From assembly GCA_025934955.1 (NCBI GenBank), contig JAICWE010000030.1, forward strand, positions 1-39,888: a DNA stretch of 39,888 bases. The letters run 5' to 3'. This document shows, piece after piece, positions 24,222 through 33,437 of this stretch. The notes under the pieces were generated by a model. The model did no database searches. It was not told the DNA's origin and saw only the letters and a list, made by a program, of their open reading frames with translations. The stretch is from Gemmatimonadales bacterium (lineage in GTDB: Bacteria; Gemmatimonadota; Gemmatimonadetes; Gemmatimonadales; GWC2-71-9). The translations under genes were made by a program, and so were the position numbers. Every line of letters begins with the position of its first letter. Position 1 is the stretch's first letter.

Positions 24222-26387
24222 TCAGACGCCGCCGTTGACGCCCTCCAGCTCGTTCGCGATGCGGTCGGCCTGGTAGATCTTTCGCAGCGCCTCGATGATG
24301 CCGACGCTGTGCACGCCGACGGAGCGGGCCACCTCGTCGGTGAAGATGAAGCGGTTCGGCAGCGACTCGATGTTGCCGTCGAAGATGAGACCCACCACCT
24401 CGGCGTCGCGGTTGATCATCGGGCTGCCGGAATTGCCGCCGATGATGTCGTTGGTGGTGACGAAGTCGAACGGCTTGGTCATCGTCAGACTGTCCTTCCG
24501 CGTCGCCCAGCGCTCGGGGATGTGGAACGGCGGCTTGTCGCCGAACTCGGCCGAGCGGGCGAAGAGCCCATAGAAGCTGGTCTGCGCCGGCGCCTCGGTG
24601 CCGTTCATCGGATAACCCTTCATCACACCGTCGGTGATGCGCAGCGTGAAGGTCGCGTCGGGCGGGAGCGCCTTGCCGTACGCGGCGTAGATCGCCTGGC
24701 CGACCTTCTCCGCGTTGGCCGAGATGACCGCCTCGAGGCGGGCGGAGCGGGTCGCGAAGGCACGGGACAGCGGCGCGATCTTCCGCGCGACCACGATGAG
24801 CGGATCGTCCGACCCGGCGACGGCCTTCGCACCGCCGTCCACCAGCTGCTGCCGCACGGCCGCGTCGCCCAGCTTCGTGTCCTTGAGCAGCGCCGCCGCC
24901 ACATCCTCCGGACTCCGGCCGGCGAGCACCGCGCGGAGGAACGGGTCGGTGGCCGGGAGCTCCGCCCGGGCGGCCGTCAACTGGGCCGCGAGCAGGCGCC
25001 GCTCGAGCTCGAGGTCCACCGGCATGTCCCGGGCGATGAGTCCCTTGATCCGGGCGAGGCCGTCACCCCGATACTGCGGCAGCCGCGCGGAGTCGGGCAG
25101 CGCCGCCTGCTCCGGCAACCGGACCAACGCGCCGGCGAGGCCGAGGAGCTGCGAGCCGCCGAAGCCGTAGTAGCGCGACTGCAGCGCGAAGCCGCGCTCT
25201 TCGCGGATGGCGCCGGCGATCGCGTCCCACGCGCCGCCATACTCGGCCCTGAGCTTCGGGTCGGCGGCGATGCGCCCGCGGAACTCGCGCTCGAACGCCG
25301 CCTTCTTCGCCATGATCGTCGAGTCGAGCAGGCCGGCGCGGTAGCCGGTGATCGCCTTGATCGAATTCTGCAGGCCGAAGATCGTGTTCTCGTACTTCCG
25401 CTTCGCTGCCTCGCTCCCGGCCGAGAGGTCCTGGTACATCCGGTTGTTCCGCTCGAGCGCCGCGAGCGTGCCGGGATACTGCACATCGCGCAGCCACTCG
25501 AGCTGCGCCATGGTGAGCAGACGACCGGTCGAGCCCGGGTTGCCGGTCACCAGCACCAGGTCGCCCTCCTTCGCGCCGGCCTTGCTCCACTTGAGGTAGT
25601 TCCGGACCGGCATCGGCTTGTCGTCCTGGTACGCGCGCAGCAGCGAGATGTCGAGGTCGTAGCGCGGGTAGGTGAAGTTGTCGGGGTCGCCGCCGAAGAA
25701 GCTGAGCTCCTCCTCCGGCGCCATCACCAGCCGGATGTCGCTGAAGCGGTGGTACTTGTAGAGCGAGTACATGCCGCCCTGATAGAACGTCACCACCTGG
25801 CAGATCGTGCTCGAGTCGCCGCCGGCGCATTCGCGCTGGATCGCGCCGATGACGGAGTCGCGCTGGGCCACGCGCTTCGCGGCCGCCGCGGCCGTGGCGG
25901 CCGAGCGGATGCGGCCGGTGACGTCCGACATGGACTGGAGCTGGTCCACGTAGAAGCCGGGGCACCTCTTCTCCTCGCCGAGGCTGCGGGCGACGAAGCC
26001 GGTGCGCTGGTAGTTGGTGTCCGCGGGCGACACGGCGGAGATGCAGGCCCGGGCGCAGTGGTGGTTCGTCATGATGAGGCCGTCAGGCGACACGAACGAC
26101 GACGAGCAGTTGGAGAGCCGCACCGACGCCAGTCGTACATGGTCGAGCCACGCCTGGTCCGGCGTGAAGCCGTAGGTCGCCTTCCAGTACTCCAGCGGCG
26201 GCGCGTCGAAGGTCCACATGGTGCCGAACTCCTTGATGAATCCGGCGGGACCGGTCGCGGGCCGGGCGGCGGGCCGGGCAGCGCGCGCCCGGGGCGCGGG
26301 ACGGACCGGCGCCTTGGTCTGCGCGGCAACCGGCGCGGCCGCCAGAGCGAGCAGCAGCGCGGACGACGGGGGACGAACTCGGAGCAT
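24222..26387 (-). CDS. S46 family dipeptidyl-peptidase (DPP7-like)
   Basis: A 721-aa secreted or periplasmic exopeptidase that removes dipeptides from the N-terminus of peptides. It has a signal peptide of about 22 residues ending in A-A-Q, the catalytic histidine in T-N-H-H-C-A (about His110) and the catalytic serine in G-N-S-G-S-P (Ser653). The residue 18 positions after the serine decides P1 preference in this family; here it is Gly671 in F-D-G-N, as in DPP7, rather than the arginine of the acidic-specific DPP11. ATG 26387 begins the signal peptide; the longer frame adds an unrelated extension. It lies 58 bases after the NRAMP-like gene and may be co-transcribed with it. Confidence 0.92.
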   Translation of the reverse strand: MLRVRPPSSALLLALAAAPVAAQTKAPVRPAPRARAARPAARPATGPAGFIKEFGTMWTFDAPPLEYWKATYGFTPDQAWLDHVRLASVRLSNCSSSFVSPDGLIMTNHHCARACISAVSPADTNYQRTGFVARSLGEEKRCPGFYVDQLQSMSDVTGRIRSAATAAAAAKRVAQRDSVIGAIQRECAGGDSSTICQVVTFYQGGMYSLYKYHRFSDIRLVMAPEEELSFFGGDPDNFTYPRYDLDISLLRAYQDDKPMPVRNYLKWSKAGAKEGDLVLVTGNPGSTGRLLTMAQLEWLRDVQYPGTLAALERNNRMYQDLSAGSEAAKRKYENTIFGLQNSIKAITGYRAGLLDSTIMAKKAAFEREFRGRIAADPKLRAEYGGAWDAIAGAIREERGFALQSRYYGFGGSQLLGLAGALVRLPEQAALPDSARLPQYRGDGLARIKGLIARDMPVDLELERRLLAAQLTAARAELPATDPFLRAVLAGRSPEDVAAALLKDTKLGDAAVRQQLVDGGAKAVAGSDDPLIVVARKIAPLSRAFATRSARLEAVISANAEKVGQAIYAAYGKALPPDATFTLRITDGVMKGYPMNGTEAPAQTSFYGLFARSAEFGDKPPFHIPERWATRKDSLTMTKPFDFVTTNDIIGGNSGSPMINRDAEVVGLIFDGNIESLPNRFIFTDEVARSVGVHSVGIIEALRKIYQADRIANELEGVNGGV

Positions 26388-26445
26388 GGGGCGGCCTGGA
26401 AGCGGGTTGGGGTGGAACGGCGGAGGAAGTGTGTTGCGGCGGCTC

Positions 26446-27696
26446 TCAGAGCACAAGCATGGCGCCGGCGGCGGCGAACATGACGACCGCGGTCACCGCC
26501 ACGACCGCGCGCCCGAGCAGCGAGCTCGGCTGGCCGGCCATGAGGGTGCGGTCGGTGGCCAGCATCAGGATGCCGACCAGCAGGAACGGCGCGAGCAGTC
26601 CGTTGATCACCGCCGACCAGTAGAGCGTCCGCACCGCGTTGAGGTTGGCGAAGTCCATCGCCACGCCGACGCTGAGCGAGAGCGCCACCACCATGTAGAA
26701 CGCCGGCGCGCCGCGGAAGTGGTGGTCCATGCCCTCGCGCCAGCCGAACACCTCGGCGAAGGCGTACGCGGCGGAGCCGGCGAGCGTGGGGATGGCCAGC
26801 AGCCCGGTGCCGATGAGGCCCGCGGTGTAGAGCAGTGTCGCGAAGCGTCCCGCCAGCGGGCGGAGCGCCCGCGCCACCTCCGCCGAGGTGGATGGGTCGG
26901 TGATGCCGTGCAGGTGCAGCGTCAGGGCGGTGGTGAGGATGATGAAGAACATCACGAGGTTGGAGAAGAAGCTCCCGATGCCGACGTCGAACTTGCGGAG
27001 CCGGATCTCGTCCAGCGTGGCGCCGCGGCGCGCGGCGAGCGTGGTGCGTCCGCGGGCGCGCTCCTCTTCGACTTCCTGTGCCGCCTGCCAGAAGAAGAGG
27101 TAGGGGCTGATCGTGGTTCCGAGGATCGCCACCAGCATGGCCCACGCGGCGTGGCCCCGCGGGAGCCGCGGGACGACCGCATCGCGCAGCACCGCGGGCC
27201 AGTCCGGACCGATGTGGATCGCGGTCACGACGTAGGCGAACAGCACGAGCGCGAGCCACTTGAGCACATCGGCCAGCGCCCGGTAGCGGAGCCGGATCGT
27301 CGCGACCGCGATGCCCACGCCGAAGACGACGACCCACAGGTGGGAGTTGAGTCCGGTGAGGAGTTCGGCCGCGTCGGCCATGCCGGAGAGGTCGGCGCCG
27401 ACGTTGATGGTGTTGGCCGCGAGGAGGAGCGCGGCCGCGACCAGCAGCACCGGCCGGGGAAACTTGCGGCGAAGGCCCGCCATGAGCCCGCGTCCCGTGA
27501 CCATGCCGATGCGGGCGCACATCATCTGCACCGCGGCCATGAGCGGCCACGTGACCAGCGAGGTCCACAGCAGACTGGTGCCGAGCTGGGCGCCGACGAT
27601 CGAGTAGGTGGCGATGCCGGACGGATCGTCGTCGGCGGCGCCGGTCACGACGCCGGGGCCGACGGCCGCGCGCAGACGGCGGAGCAGCGGCCTCAC
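26446..27696 (-). CDS. NRAMP-related divalent metal transporter with altered metal site
   Basis: A 416-aa membrane protein of the SLC11/NRAMP fold with about eleven membrane segments. The TM1 metal motif, D-P-G-N in canonical members, reads D-P-S-G here (residues 24-27): the aspartate is kept but the asparagine is lost. The TM6 motif, normally M-P-H, reads S-P-Y (197-199), so the soft-metal-binding methionine is absent. Such changes are known in NRAMP-related magnesium transporters and in other outgroup clades, so Mn/Fe uptake should not be assumed. The GTG at 27696 overlaps the stop of the RND pump gene (GTGA), tying it to the efflux operon. Confidence 0.85.
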   Translation of the reverse strand: MRPLLRRLRAAVGPGVVTGAADDDPSGIATYSIVGAQLGTSLLWTSLVTWPLMAAVQMMCARIGMVTGRGLMAGLRRKFPRPVLLVAAALLLAANTINVGADLSGMADAAELLTGLNSHLWVVVFGVGIAVATIRLRYRALADVLKWLALVLFAYVVTAIHIGPDWPAVLRDAVVPRLPRGHAAWAMLVAILGTTISPYLFFWQAAQEVEEERARGRTTLAARRGATLDEIRLRKFDVGIGSFFSNLVMFFIILTTALTLHLHGITDPSTSAEVARALRPLAGRFATLLYTAGLIGTGLLAIPTLAGSAAYAFAEVFGWREGMDHHFRGAPAFYMVVALSLSVGVAMDFANLNAVRTLYWSAVINGLLAPFLLVGILMLATDRTLMAGQPSSLLGRAVVAVTAVVMFAAAGAMLVL

Positions 27697-30600
27697 ACCT
27701 CCAGCCGGTCGCCTTCCCGCGCCACGGCGAGGTAGAGCACGGGCATGAGGAAGACGCTGATCAGGAGCCGGGAGAAGAGGCCGCCGACGATCACCAGCGC
27801 GAAGGGCCGCTGCGAGTCGGAGCCGACGCCGGTGGAGAGCGCGGCCGGCAGCAGGCCGAGGGCCGCGACCAGCGCCGTCATCATGATGGGTCGGAGCCGG
27901 GCGAGGGCCGCCTCACGCGTCGCCGCCGCGATACCCTGCCCGCCGCGGCGCAGCTCGTTGGCGTAGGAGATGTAGACCACCGCCGTCTGCACCGACACGC
28001 CGATCAGCGCCAGGAAGCCGATGCCCGACGACACCGAGAACGGCGTGCCGCTCAGCGCCAGCGCCACCAGCCCGCCGACCGGCGCCGAGAGTGCCACGCC
28101 GATCATGGTGATCAGCGGGAAGCTGACGTTGCGGTACAGGGCGAAGAGCAGCACGAAGATCACCGCGATGGTGAGCGGCAGCACGACGGCGAGCTGCGCG
28201 CGCGACGCGCTGTACTCCTCGTACTCGCCGCCCCACACGACGCTGTACCCCGGCGGGAGCGGCACCGCGGCGCGCACCCGCTGCCGCGCTTCCTGCACCG
28301 CGCCCGCGAGATCGCGCCCTTCGACCGCGTACTGCACGCCGATGTAGCGTGAGTTGTCCTCCCGGTAGATGAACGACGCGCCGCTCGACACCCCGATGGT
28401 CGCCAGCTCCCGCAGCGGAATCTGCTGCCCGTCGGGCGCCGCGACGAGGATCGCGCCGATCTGGTCCGGCGTCTCGCGGAAGCGCGGCTCCAGCCGGACC
28501 ACGAGGTCGAACACCTTCTCGCCCTGCACGACCTGGGTGACGGCGCTGCCGCCGACCGCCGCTTCGATCAGTCCGTTCACGTCGGCCACACTGAGCCCAT
28601 AGGCCGCGAGCTTCGCGCGGTCAATCCGCACCGTGAGACTCGGCTGGCCCAGCTCCTCGACGACGGCGACGCGGTCGATGCCGCGCACGTGCTCGATGAT
28701 GTGCTGGATCTGCCGCGCCTTCGACTCGAGCACCGTCAAGTCGGGGCCGAAGATCTTCACCGCGAGCGCGCTCTTGAGCCCGGTCTCCGCCTCATCCACC
28801 GCGTCCTCCGCGGGCTGGGTGTAGTTGAAGCTGATGCCGGGCAGCGCCGTCAGCTTCTGGTTGATCGCGGCGATCAGCTCGGGCTTGCTGTGGTAGGCGC
28901 CGTGCCACGTCGAGTACGGCGTGAGGCCGACGTAGAACTCCGCGTTGAAGAAGCCGGTCGGATTGGTGCCGTCGTCGGGGCGGCCGTGCTCCGACGCGAC
29001 CACGCTCACCTCGGGGAAGGAGCGCAGCATGGCGCGGATCCGGGGCACGATGGCGCCGGACGCCTCCAGCGAGATGGTAGGCGGCATCGTCGCGCGGACC
29101 CACAGCGCGCCCTCGTCGAGGTGCGGCATGAACTCGGCGCCGATGCCGAGGGCGAGTGCCACGGCGCCGGCGAAGATCACCACCGAGGCGACGATCGTGG
29201 TGCCGCGCCGCGCGAGGCACCAGTCGAGCGTGCGGGCGTACCCGTCGCGGATCGCCTCGAACGCGACGTTCCGCCGCTCGCGCACGCCGCCGCGCAGCGC
29301 CCAGGCGCAGAGCACCGGCACCACCGTCAGCGTGAAGGCGAGCGCGCCGAGCAGCGCGAAGATCGTGGTGTCGGCCATGGGGGCAAAGAGCCGGCCCGAC
29401 GGCCCCGACAGCACGTAGATCGGGAGGAAGCCGGCGATGATGATGGCGACCGCGTACACGATCGGCCGGTCCACCTCGGCGGCGGCGTCGGCGATCACTT
29501 CGCGAAGGTGGAAATCGGTGCCCGCCCGCCGCGCCAGCGAGCGATGGATGTTCTCCACCATCACGACGGCGCCGTCCACCAGGATGCCGAAGTCGATCGC
29601 GCCGATGGAGAGCAGGTTCGCCGGTATGTGCCGGAGATCGAGGCAGATGAAGGCGAACAGGAGCGACAGCGGAATGGTGATGGCGACGATGAGGCCGGAG
29701 CGCACGTCTACCAGAAAGAAGATCAAGACCACCAGCACCAGCACGATTCCGCGGATCAGGTTGTCCTCGACCGTCCGCGTGGTGAGGTGGATCAGATCGC
29801 TGCGGTCGTAGAACGGCCGGATGCGGACGTCCTTCGGCAGCACCGTCTCGTTGAGCTCGCGGGTTCTGGCCTCGACCCCCTTGAGCACCGTCTGCGCCTG
29901 CTCGCCGGTGCGCATGAGGACCACGCCTTCGACCGCATCGTTCTGATTCTCGAAGCCGAACTGCCCCAGCCGCGGCGCGAAGCCGATCACCACGCGGCCG
30001 ACGTCGCGCACCAGGATCGGCGTGCCGTTCTTCACCGCGAGCACCACGCGCTCGATGTCGGCCGGCTCCTTCAGGCGGCCGAGGCCGCGCACGTAGTAGA
30101 ACTGCCCGCCCTCGGAGTAGAAGCCGCCGCCGGCGTTGCCGTTGTTGGCGCCGAGCGCCGCGGCGATCTGATTCACCGAAAGGCCGGCGCCGGCGACCTT
30201 GGTCGGGTCGAGCAGCACCTGATACTGCATGGTCTGCCCGCCGAACCCGGAGAGGTCGGCGACGCCGGGCACCGACTTGTACGCCTTGGAGAGGATCCAG
30301 TCCTGGAGCGTCTTCAGCTCCATCGGGCTCCGGTCGGGGCTCTGCAGCACGTAGCGGTAGATGAGCCCCGACGGCGAGAACAGCGGCGCCACGTCCGGCG
30401 TGACGCCCTCCGGCACCTCGGCGTCACGGATGCGCTCGAACACCTGCTGCCGGGCGAAGTAGTTGTCGGTGCCGTCCTTGAAGACGAGCCGCACGTCGGA
30501 GAGGCCGTAGAGCGAGATCGAGCGCACGACGTCGAGGTTGGGCAGGCCGTTCATCTCGGTCTCGATCGGCACCGTGATGAGCCGCTCGACTTCCTCCGCC

Positions 30601-30815
30601 GCCTCGCCCGGCCACTGGGTGACGATCTCGACCGTCGGCGGCGAGAGGTCGGGATAGGCGTCCACCGGCAGCCGGGAGAACGACCAGACGCCGACGATCG
30701 CCAGTACCGCACTGACGGTCAGCACCAGCAGCGGCTGCGCCAGCGCCGCCGTGACGATGCGGTGGATGAGCGATGGCCGGACGGCGCCGGCCTCGGGCTC
30801 GGTGCCGCCGGTCAT
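27693..30815 (-). CDS. heavy-metal efflux RND transporter, CzcA-like inner-membrane pump
   Basis: A 1040-aa proton-driven pump of the HME-RND group. TM4 carries D-F-G-x3-D-G-A-x3-V-E-N (Asp408, Asp414, Glu421), the carboxylate set of CzcA-type Zn/Co/Cd exporters; CusA-type Cu/Ag pumps have a different TM4. The two large periplasmic loops and twelve membrane segments are as expected, and the N-terminal S-R-L-P-V-D-A-Y-P-D-L and Q-W-P-G-E-A-A-E-E-V-E motifs are family-typical. ATG 30815 overlaps the adaptor stop (ATGA). Metal specificity is inferred from TM4 only. It is flanked by the adaptor and channel upstream and an NRAMP relative downstream. Confidence 0.92.
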   Translation of the reverse strand: MTGGTEPEAGAVRPSLIHRIVTAALAQPLLVLTVSAVLAIVGVWSFSRLPVDAYPDLSPPTVEIVTQWPGEAAEEVERLITVPIETEMNGLPNLDVVRSISLYGLSDVRLVFKDGTDNYFARQQVFERIRDAEVPEGVTPDVAPLFSPSGLIYRYVLQSPDRSPMELKTLQDWILSKAYKSVPGVADLSGFGGQTMQYQVLLDPTKVAGAGLSVNQIAAALGANNGNAGGGFYSEGGQFYYVRGLGRLKEPADIERVVLAVKNGTPILVRDVGRVVIGFAPRLGQFGFENQNDAVEGVVLMRTGEQAQTVLKGVEARTRELNETVLPKDVRIRPFYDRSDLIHLTTRTVEDNLIRGIVLVLVVLIFFLVDVRSGLIVAITIPLSLLFAFICLDLRHIPANLLSIGAIDFGILVDGAVVMVENIHRSLARRAGTDFHLREVIADAAAEVDRPIVYAVAIIIAGFLPIYVLSGPSGRLFAPMADTTIFALLGALAFTLTVVPVLCAWALRGGVRERRNVAFEAIRDGYARTLDWCLARRGTTIVASVVIFAGAVALALGIGAEFMPHLDEGALWVRATMPPTISLEASGAIVPRIRAMLRSFPEVSVVASEHGRPDDGTNPTGFFNAEFYVGLTPYSTWHGAYHSKPELIAAINQKLTALPGISFNYTQPAEDAVDEAETGLKSALAVKIFGPDLTVLESKARQIQHIIEHVRGIDRVAVVEELGQPSLTVRIDRAKLAAYGLSVADVNGLIEAAVGGSAVTQVVQGEKVFDLVVRLEPRFRETPDQIGAILVAAPDGQQIPLRELATIGVSSGASFIYREDNSRYIGVQYAVEGRDLAGAVQEARQRVRAAVPLPPGYSVVWGGEYEEYSASRAQLAVVLPLTIAVIFVLLFALYRNVSFPLITMIGVALSAPVGGLVALALSGTPFSVSSGIGFLALIGVSVQTAVVYISYANELRRGGQGIAAATREAALARLRPIMMTALVAALGLLPAALSTGVGSDSQRPFALVIVGGLFSRLLISVFLMPVLYLAVAREGDRLEV

Positions 30816-31972
30816 TGGGTCGTCGCCCCCTCGAGGAAGAGCGCGCCGTCGGTGGCGACGACGTCGCCCGCGGCGAGCCCGGAGCGGACCTCGTAGCGAT
30901 CGCCGCTCCGCTGCCCCAGCTCGATCCGCCGCCGCGCACAGCGATCGGCGCCGCTCGCGACGAAGACGAACGGCAGGTTCTCGTCGTCGCGGAGCACCGC
31001 GGCGACCGGCACGAGCAGTCCGGTGCGCGGCTTGAGGGCGCGGATCGAAACCCGCACCAGCATGTCGCGCTTGAGCACGCGGTCGCGGTTCGGCACCACC
31101 ACGCGGACGGCCGTCGCCTTCGTCGCGGGATCCACCAGGGCCGCGACGTAATCCACCCGGCCGGTCAGCGTGTCGGGCGAGGCATCGGTGGTAATGATCG
31201 CCGACTCGCCCCGGCTCACGGCGCCGATGTCGCCCTCGAAGACATTGGCCAGCACCCACACGCTCGAGAGGTCGGCGATGGTGAAGCACGGCGTGGTGCC
31301 GGCCTGGAGCAGTTGGCCCGGCGTGATGAGCCGCTCGACCAGCGTACCGGCGATCGGCGCGCGGATCGCCGCCTCCGCGGCCGGCGCGGGACGGCCGCTG
31401 CCGAGCGAATCCATCGCGGCGCCGTCCACACCCAGGGCACGGAGCTGGAGCAGCGCCGCTTCGCGATCGGCGGCGGCGCCGGCGAGGTCGGCATGGGCCT
31501 GATCGAGGTCGCGGCGGGCAAGCGCGTCGTTGGCGAAGAGCTGCTCGTCCTGGCTGGCAATGCGCTCGGCATTCCGCCAGGTCACGTCGGCCTTGCGATA
31601 ACTCGCGACCGCTGCCGCGAAGTCGGGCGACGCCACCGTGGCGAGCGGCTCGCCCTTCCGCACCTCGGCGCCGGGTGAGACGAGGAGCCGCGCCACCGGC
31701 CCCGAGATCGGCGCGAGCACCTGGGTCGAGCGGTCGCCGTTGAAGGCGACCGTACCGGTGGTCGTCACCGAGGCGTTGAACGACGTCGGCTCGACCCGCT
31801 CGGTGTGGATCTGGCCGCGCTGTGCCCGCTCCAGCGTCACCGTCGTGTCGGTGGTACCGGAGGCGGCGGCCTCCGCCTCGCCGCTCCGGCGGCCGCAGCT
31901 CGCCAGCGTGGTCGCGGTCATCAGGAACGCCAGCATCGGCCAGCGCGCGCGGCGCGCGGTCCTACCGGTCAT
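30812..31972 (-). CDS. RND efflux periplasmic adaptor lipoprotein (CzcB-like)
   Basis: A 386-aa membrane-fusion protein that links the pump to the outer-membrane channel. A basic n-region and hydrophobic stretch end in the lipobox L-A-S-C (Cys26), so the mature protein should be lipid-anchored. The middle has the biotinyl-lipoyl-like half-motifs (V-L-A-P-I-S-G-P-V and A-P-I-A-G-T-L-V) flanking an alpha-hairpin of about 80 residues, then the beta-barrel and membrane-proximal domains. It overlaps the channel gene by 11 bases and the pump gene by four. No obvious extra N-terminal metal-binding His/Met tail is present. Confidence 0.9.
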   Translation of the reverse strand: MTGRTARRARWPMLAFLMTATTLASCGRRSGEAEAAASGTTDTTVTLERAQRGQIHTERVEPTSFNASVTTTGTVAFNGDRSTQVLAPISGPVARLLVSPGAEVRKGEPLATVASPDFAAAVASYRKADVTWRNAERIASQDEQLFANDALARRDLDQAHADLAGAAADREAALLQLRALGVDGAAMDSLGSGRPAPAAEAAIRAPIAGTLVERLITPGQLLQAGTTPCFTIADLSSVWVLANVFEGDIGAVSRGESAIITTDASPDTLTGRVDYVAALVDPATKATAVRVVVPNRDRVLKRDMLVRVSIRALKPRTGLLVPVAAVLRDDENLPFVFVASGADRCARRRIELGQRSGDRYEVRSGLAAGDVVATDGALFLEGATTQ

Positions 31973-33371
31973 GGGTGTCTCCGGTCTCGAACGTCGCGAG
32001 CGGCACGGCGACCGCCCGCTCCAGGTCGGCCCGCGCGCTGTTGGCGGCGGCGAGCGCGTCGGTGTACTGGCTCTCGGCGTCGAGCAGGCTGCGGCGCGCG
32101 TCGAGCACCTCGAGCGCCGACGCGCCGCCCAGCCCGTAGGCGACCGATGCGACGCGATACGCCTCGCGCACCGAGGGGAGCAGTTGATCTCTGATGTAGA
32201 GCGCCTGGCGCAGCGCGGTCTCCGCCGTGGCGTAGGCGACGCGCACGTCCTGTCCCACCTGCGCCTCGAGGTCGCGATAACTCGCCGCGAGCTCGGTGGC
32301 TCGGCCGCGCGCTTCGCCGATCTCGCCGCGGGTATGCTGCCAGAAGAAGATCGGCAGCGGCAGCGCCACGCCGGTGGTGATGACGCCGGGGCCGGGGTCG
32401 GCGTAGTCGCGGCTCACGCCGACGATGATGTCGGGCAGCCAGTACTCCTTGGCCAGCGTGATCGCGGCGCGGGCGCCTTCCTGCTGGCTCTTGAGACTCG
32501 CGAGCTCCGGCCGCGCGCCGAGCGCGGCGGGCTCCAGTCGCGCCAGCTCCGGCAGCGGCGGCGGCACGCCCAACGAGTCGGCGGCGCCGACCGCGGCGCC
32601 GAGCGGGCGCCCGAGCAGGCGATTGAGCGCCGCGCGCGCGTTGATGATGTCGCGATCGGAGGTGATGAGCTCGTTCCCGGCCTGCGCGACATCCACCCGC
32701 GCCTTGATGACGTCGAGCCGCGCCGTGGTGCCGGCGTTGAACCGCGCCTCCGTCTTCCGCGCGAAGTCCTCGGCGAGCGCCTTGCCCTCGCGCCGGTCGC
32801 GCTGGCGGCGGAGCGCGGCGAGCAGCGAGTCGTACACCTGCGACGTCGCCGAGGCGATCGTCTGCCGGGTCAGCGCCGCGTCGTACTCGGCCGACTTCAC
32901 ATCGGCCGTGCCGACCTTGCCGCGGAGCCGGAACTTGTCGGGGAACGGCACCGTCAGCGTCGCGCCCACCACGCGCGCCGCGCCGCCGCCGGCGCCGAAG
33001 ATTCCGGACGACTGCTCGAACGAGACGCCGAAATCGGGGTCGGGGATCGCCACCGCCTCCACCCGCCGCGCGCGCGCCTGCGCGGTGAGCGCCTGGGCCA
33101 CCTGGAGCTGCGGATTGGACGCGAGCGCGAGTGCGATCGCCTCGCGCCGGCTCAGGCAGAGCGAGTCGGCGGGCGGGGGTGCCGCAGCGCCGCTCGGCCT
33201 CGGCGCGGCCGGCGTCGTGTCGCGTCGCACGCAATCGGGCGGCGGCGCGCCGCCGACCGAGTCGGCCGCCGCCGGGGCGCCGACGGTTGGAGGCCCGGCG
33301 TGGCCGGGCTGCTGTCCGGAAGCCGCGCGGGCGGAAATCGCCAGCGCGACGATCGCGAGTAGCTGTCGCAT
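31962..33371 (-). CDS. TolC-family outer-membrane channel protein (CzcC-like)
   Basis: A 469-aa outer-membrane efflux protein with a cleavable signal peptide (cleavage near residue 19, A-S-G) and no lipobox. After a Pro/Ala-rich linker of about 70 residues, two repeats of the OEP helical-barrel fold follow; L-S-R-R-E-A-I-A-L-A-L-A-S-N-P and the R-A-A-L-N-R-L-L-G segment are characteristic. It is the second gene of the metal-efflux operon, 66 bases after the His/Cys-rich leader gene, and overlaps the adaptor gene by 11 bases. The long Pro-rich linker containing two cysteines is not usual for the family. Confidence 0.9.
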   Translation of the reverse strand: MRQLLAIVALAISARAASGQQPGHAGPPTVGAPAAADSVGGAPPPDCVRRDTTPAAPRPSGAAAPPPADSLCLSRREAIALALASNPQLQVAQALTAQARARRVEAVAIPDPDFGVSFEQSSGIFGAGGGAARVVGATLTVPFPDKFRLRGKVGTADVKSAEYDAALTRQTIASATSQVYDSLLAALRRQRDRREGKALAEDFARKTEARFNAGTTARLDVIKARVDVAQAGNELITSDRDIINARAALNRLLGRPLGAAVGAADSLGVPPPLPELARLEPAALGARPELASLKSQQEGARAAITLAKEYWLPDIIVGVSRDYADPGPGVITTGVALPLPIFFWQHTRGEIGEARGRATELAASYRDLEAQVGQDVRVAYATAETALRQALYIRDQLLPSVREAYRVASVAYGLGGASALEVLDARRSLLDAESQYTDALAAANSARADLERAVAVPLATFETGDTHDR

Positions 33372-33396
33372 GCTGTCCCTGGAGCAAAGGAGCGAA

Positions 33397-33418
33397 CCGG
33401 TTCCCGGACGGGAATCGG
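33397..33418. repeat. dyad symmetry in the gap upstream of the channel gene
   Basis: TTCCCG-GA-CGGGAA (33401-33414) is a perfect 6-2-6 inverted repeat, extended outward by a G-T mismatch and CCG/CGG to ten pairs. It lies in the 66-base gap between the His/Cys-rich gene and the channel gene. It may be an operator, or an RNA stem that sets the ratio between the first gene and the efflux genes. Confidence 0.4.
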
Positions 33419-33437
33419 CCCACGGCTCAAACGAGGG

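Noticed and set aside
24309-26483. 724-codon plus-strand frame opposite the S46 peptidase
   Set aside because: Antisense shadow with no domain; the peptidase on the other strand has catalytic motifs and a signal peptide.
27693-30815. Assignment of the RND pump as CusA (Cu/Ag exporter) because a copper operon is nearby
   Set aside because: TM4 has the D-F-G-x3-D-G-A-x3-V-E-N set of CzcA-type pumps, so a Zn/Co/Cd-type label fits better.
28689-30896. 735-codon plus-strand frame opposite the RND pump
   Set aside because: Shadow of a long GC-rich gene; no motif, signal or plausible start context.
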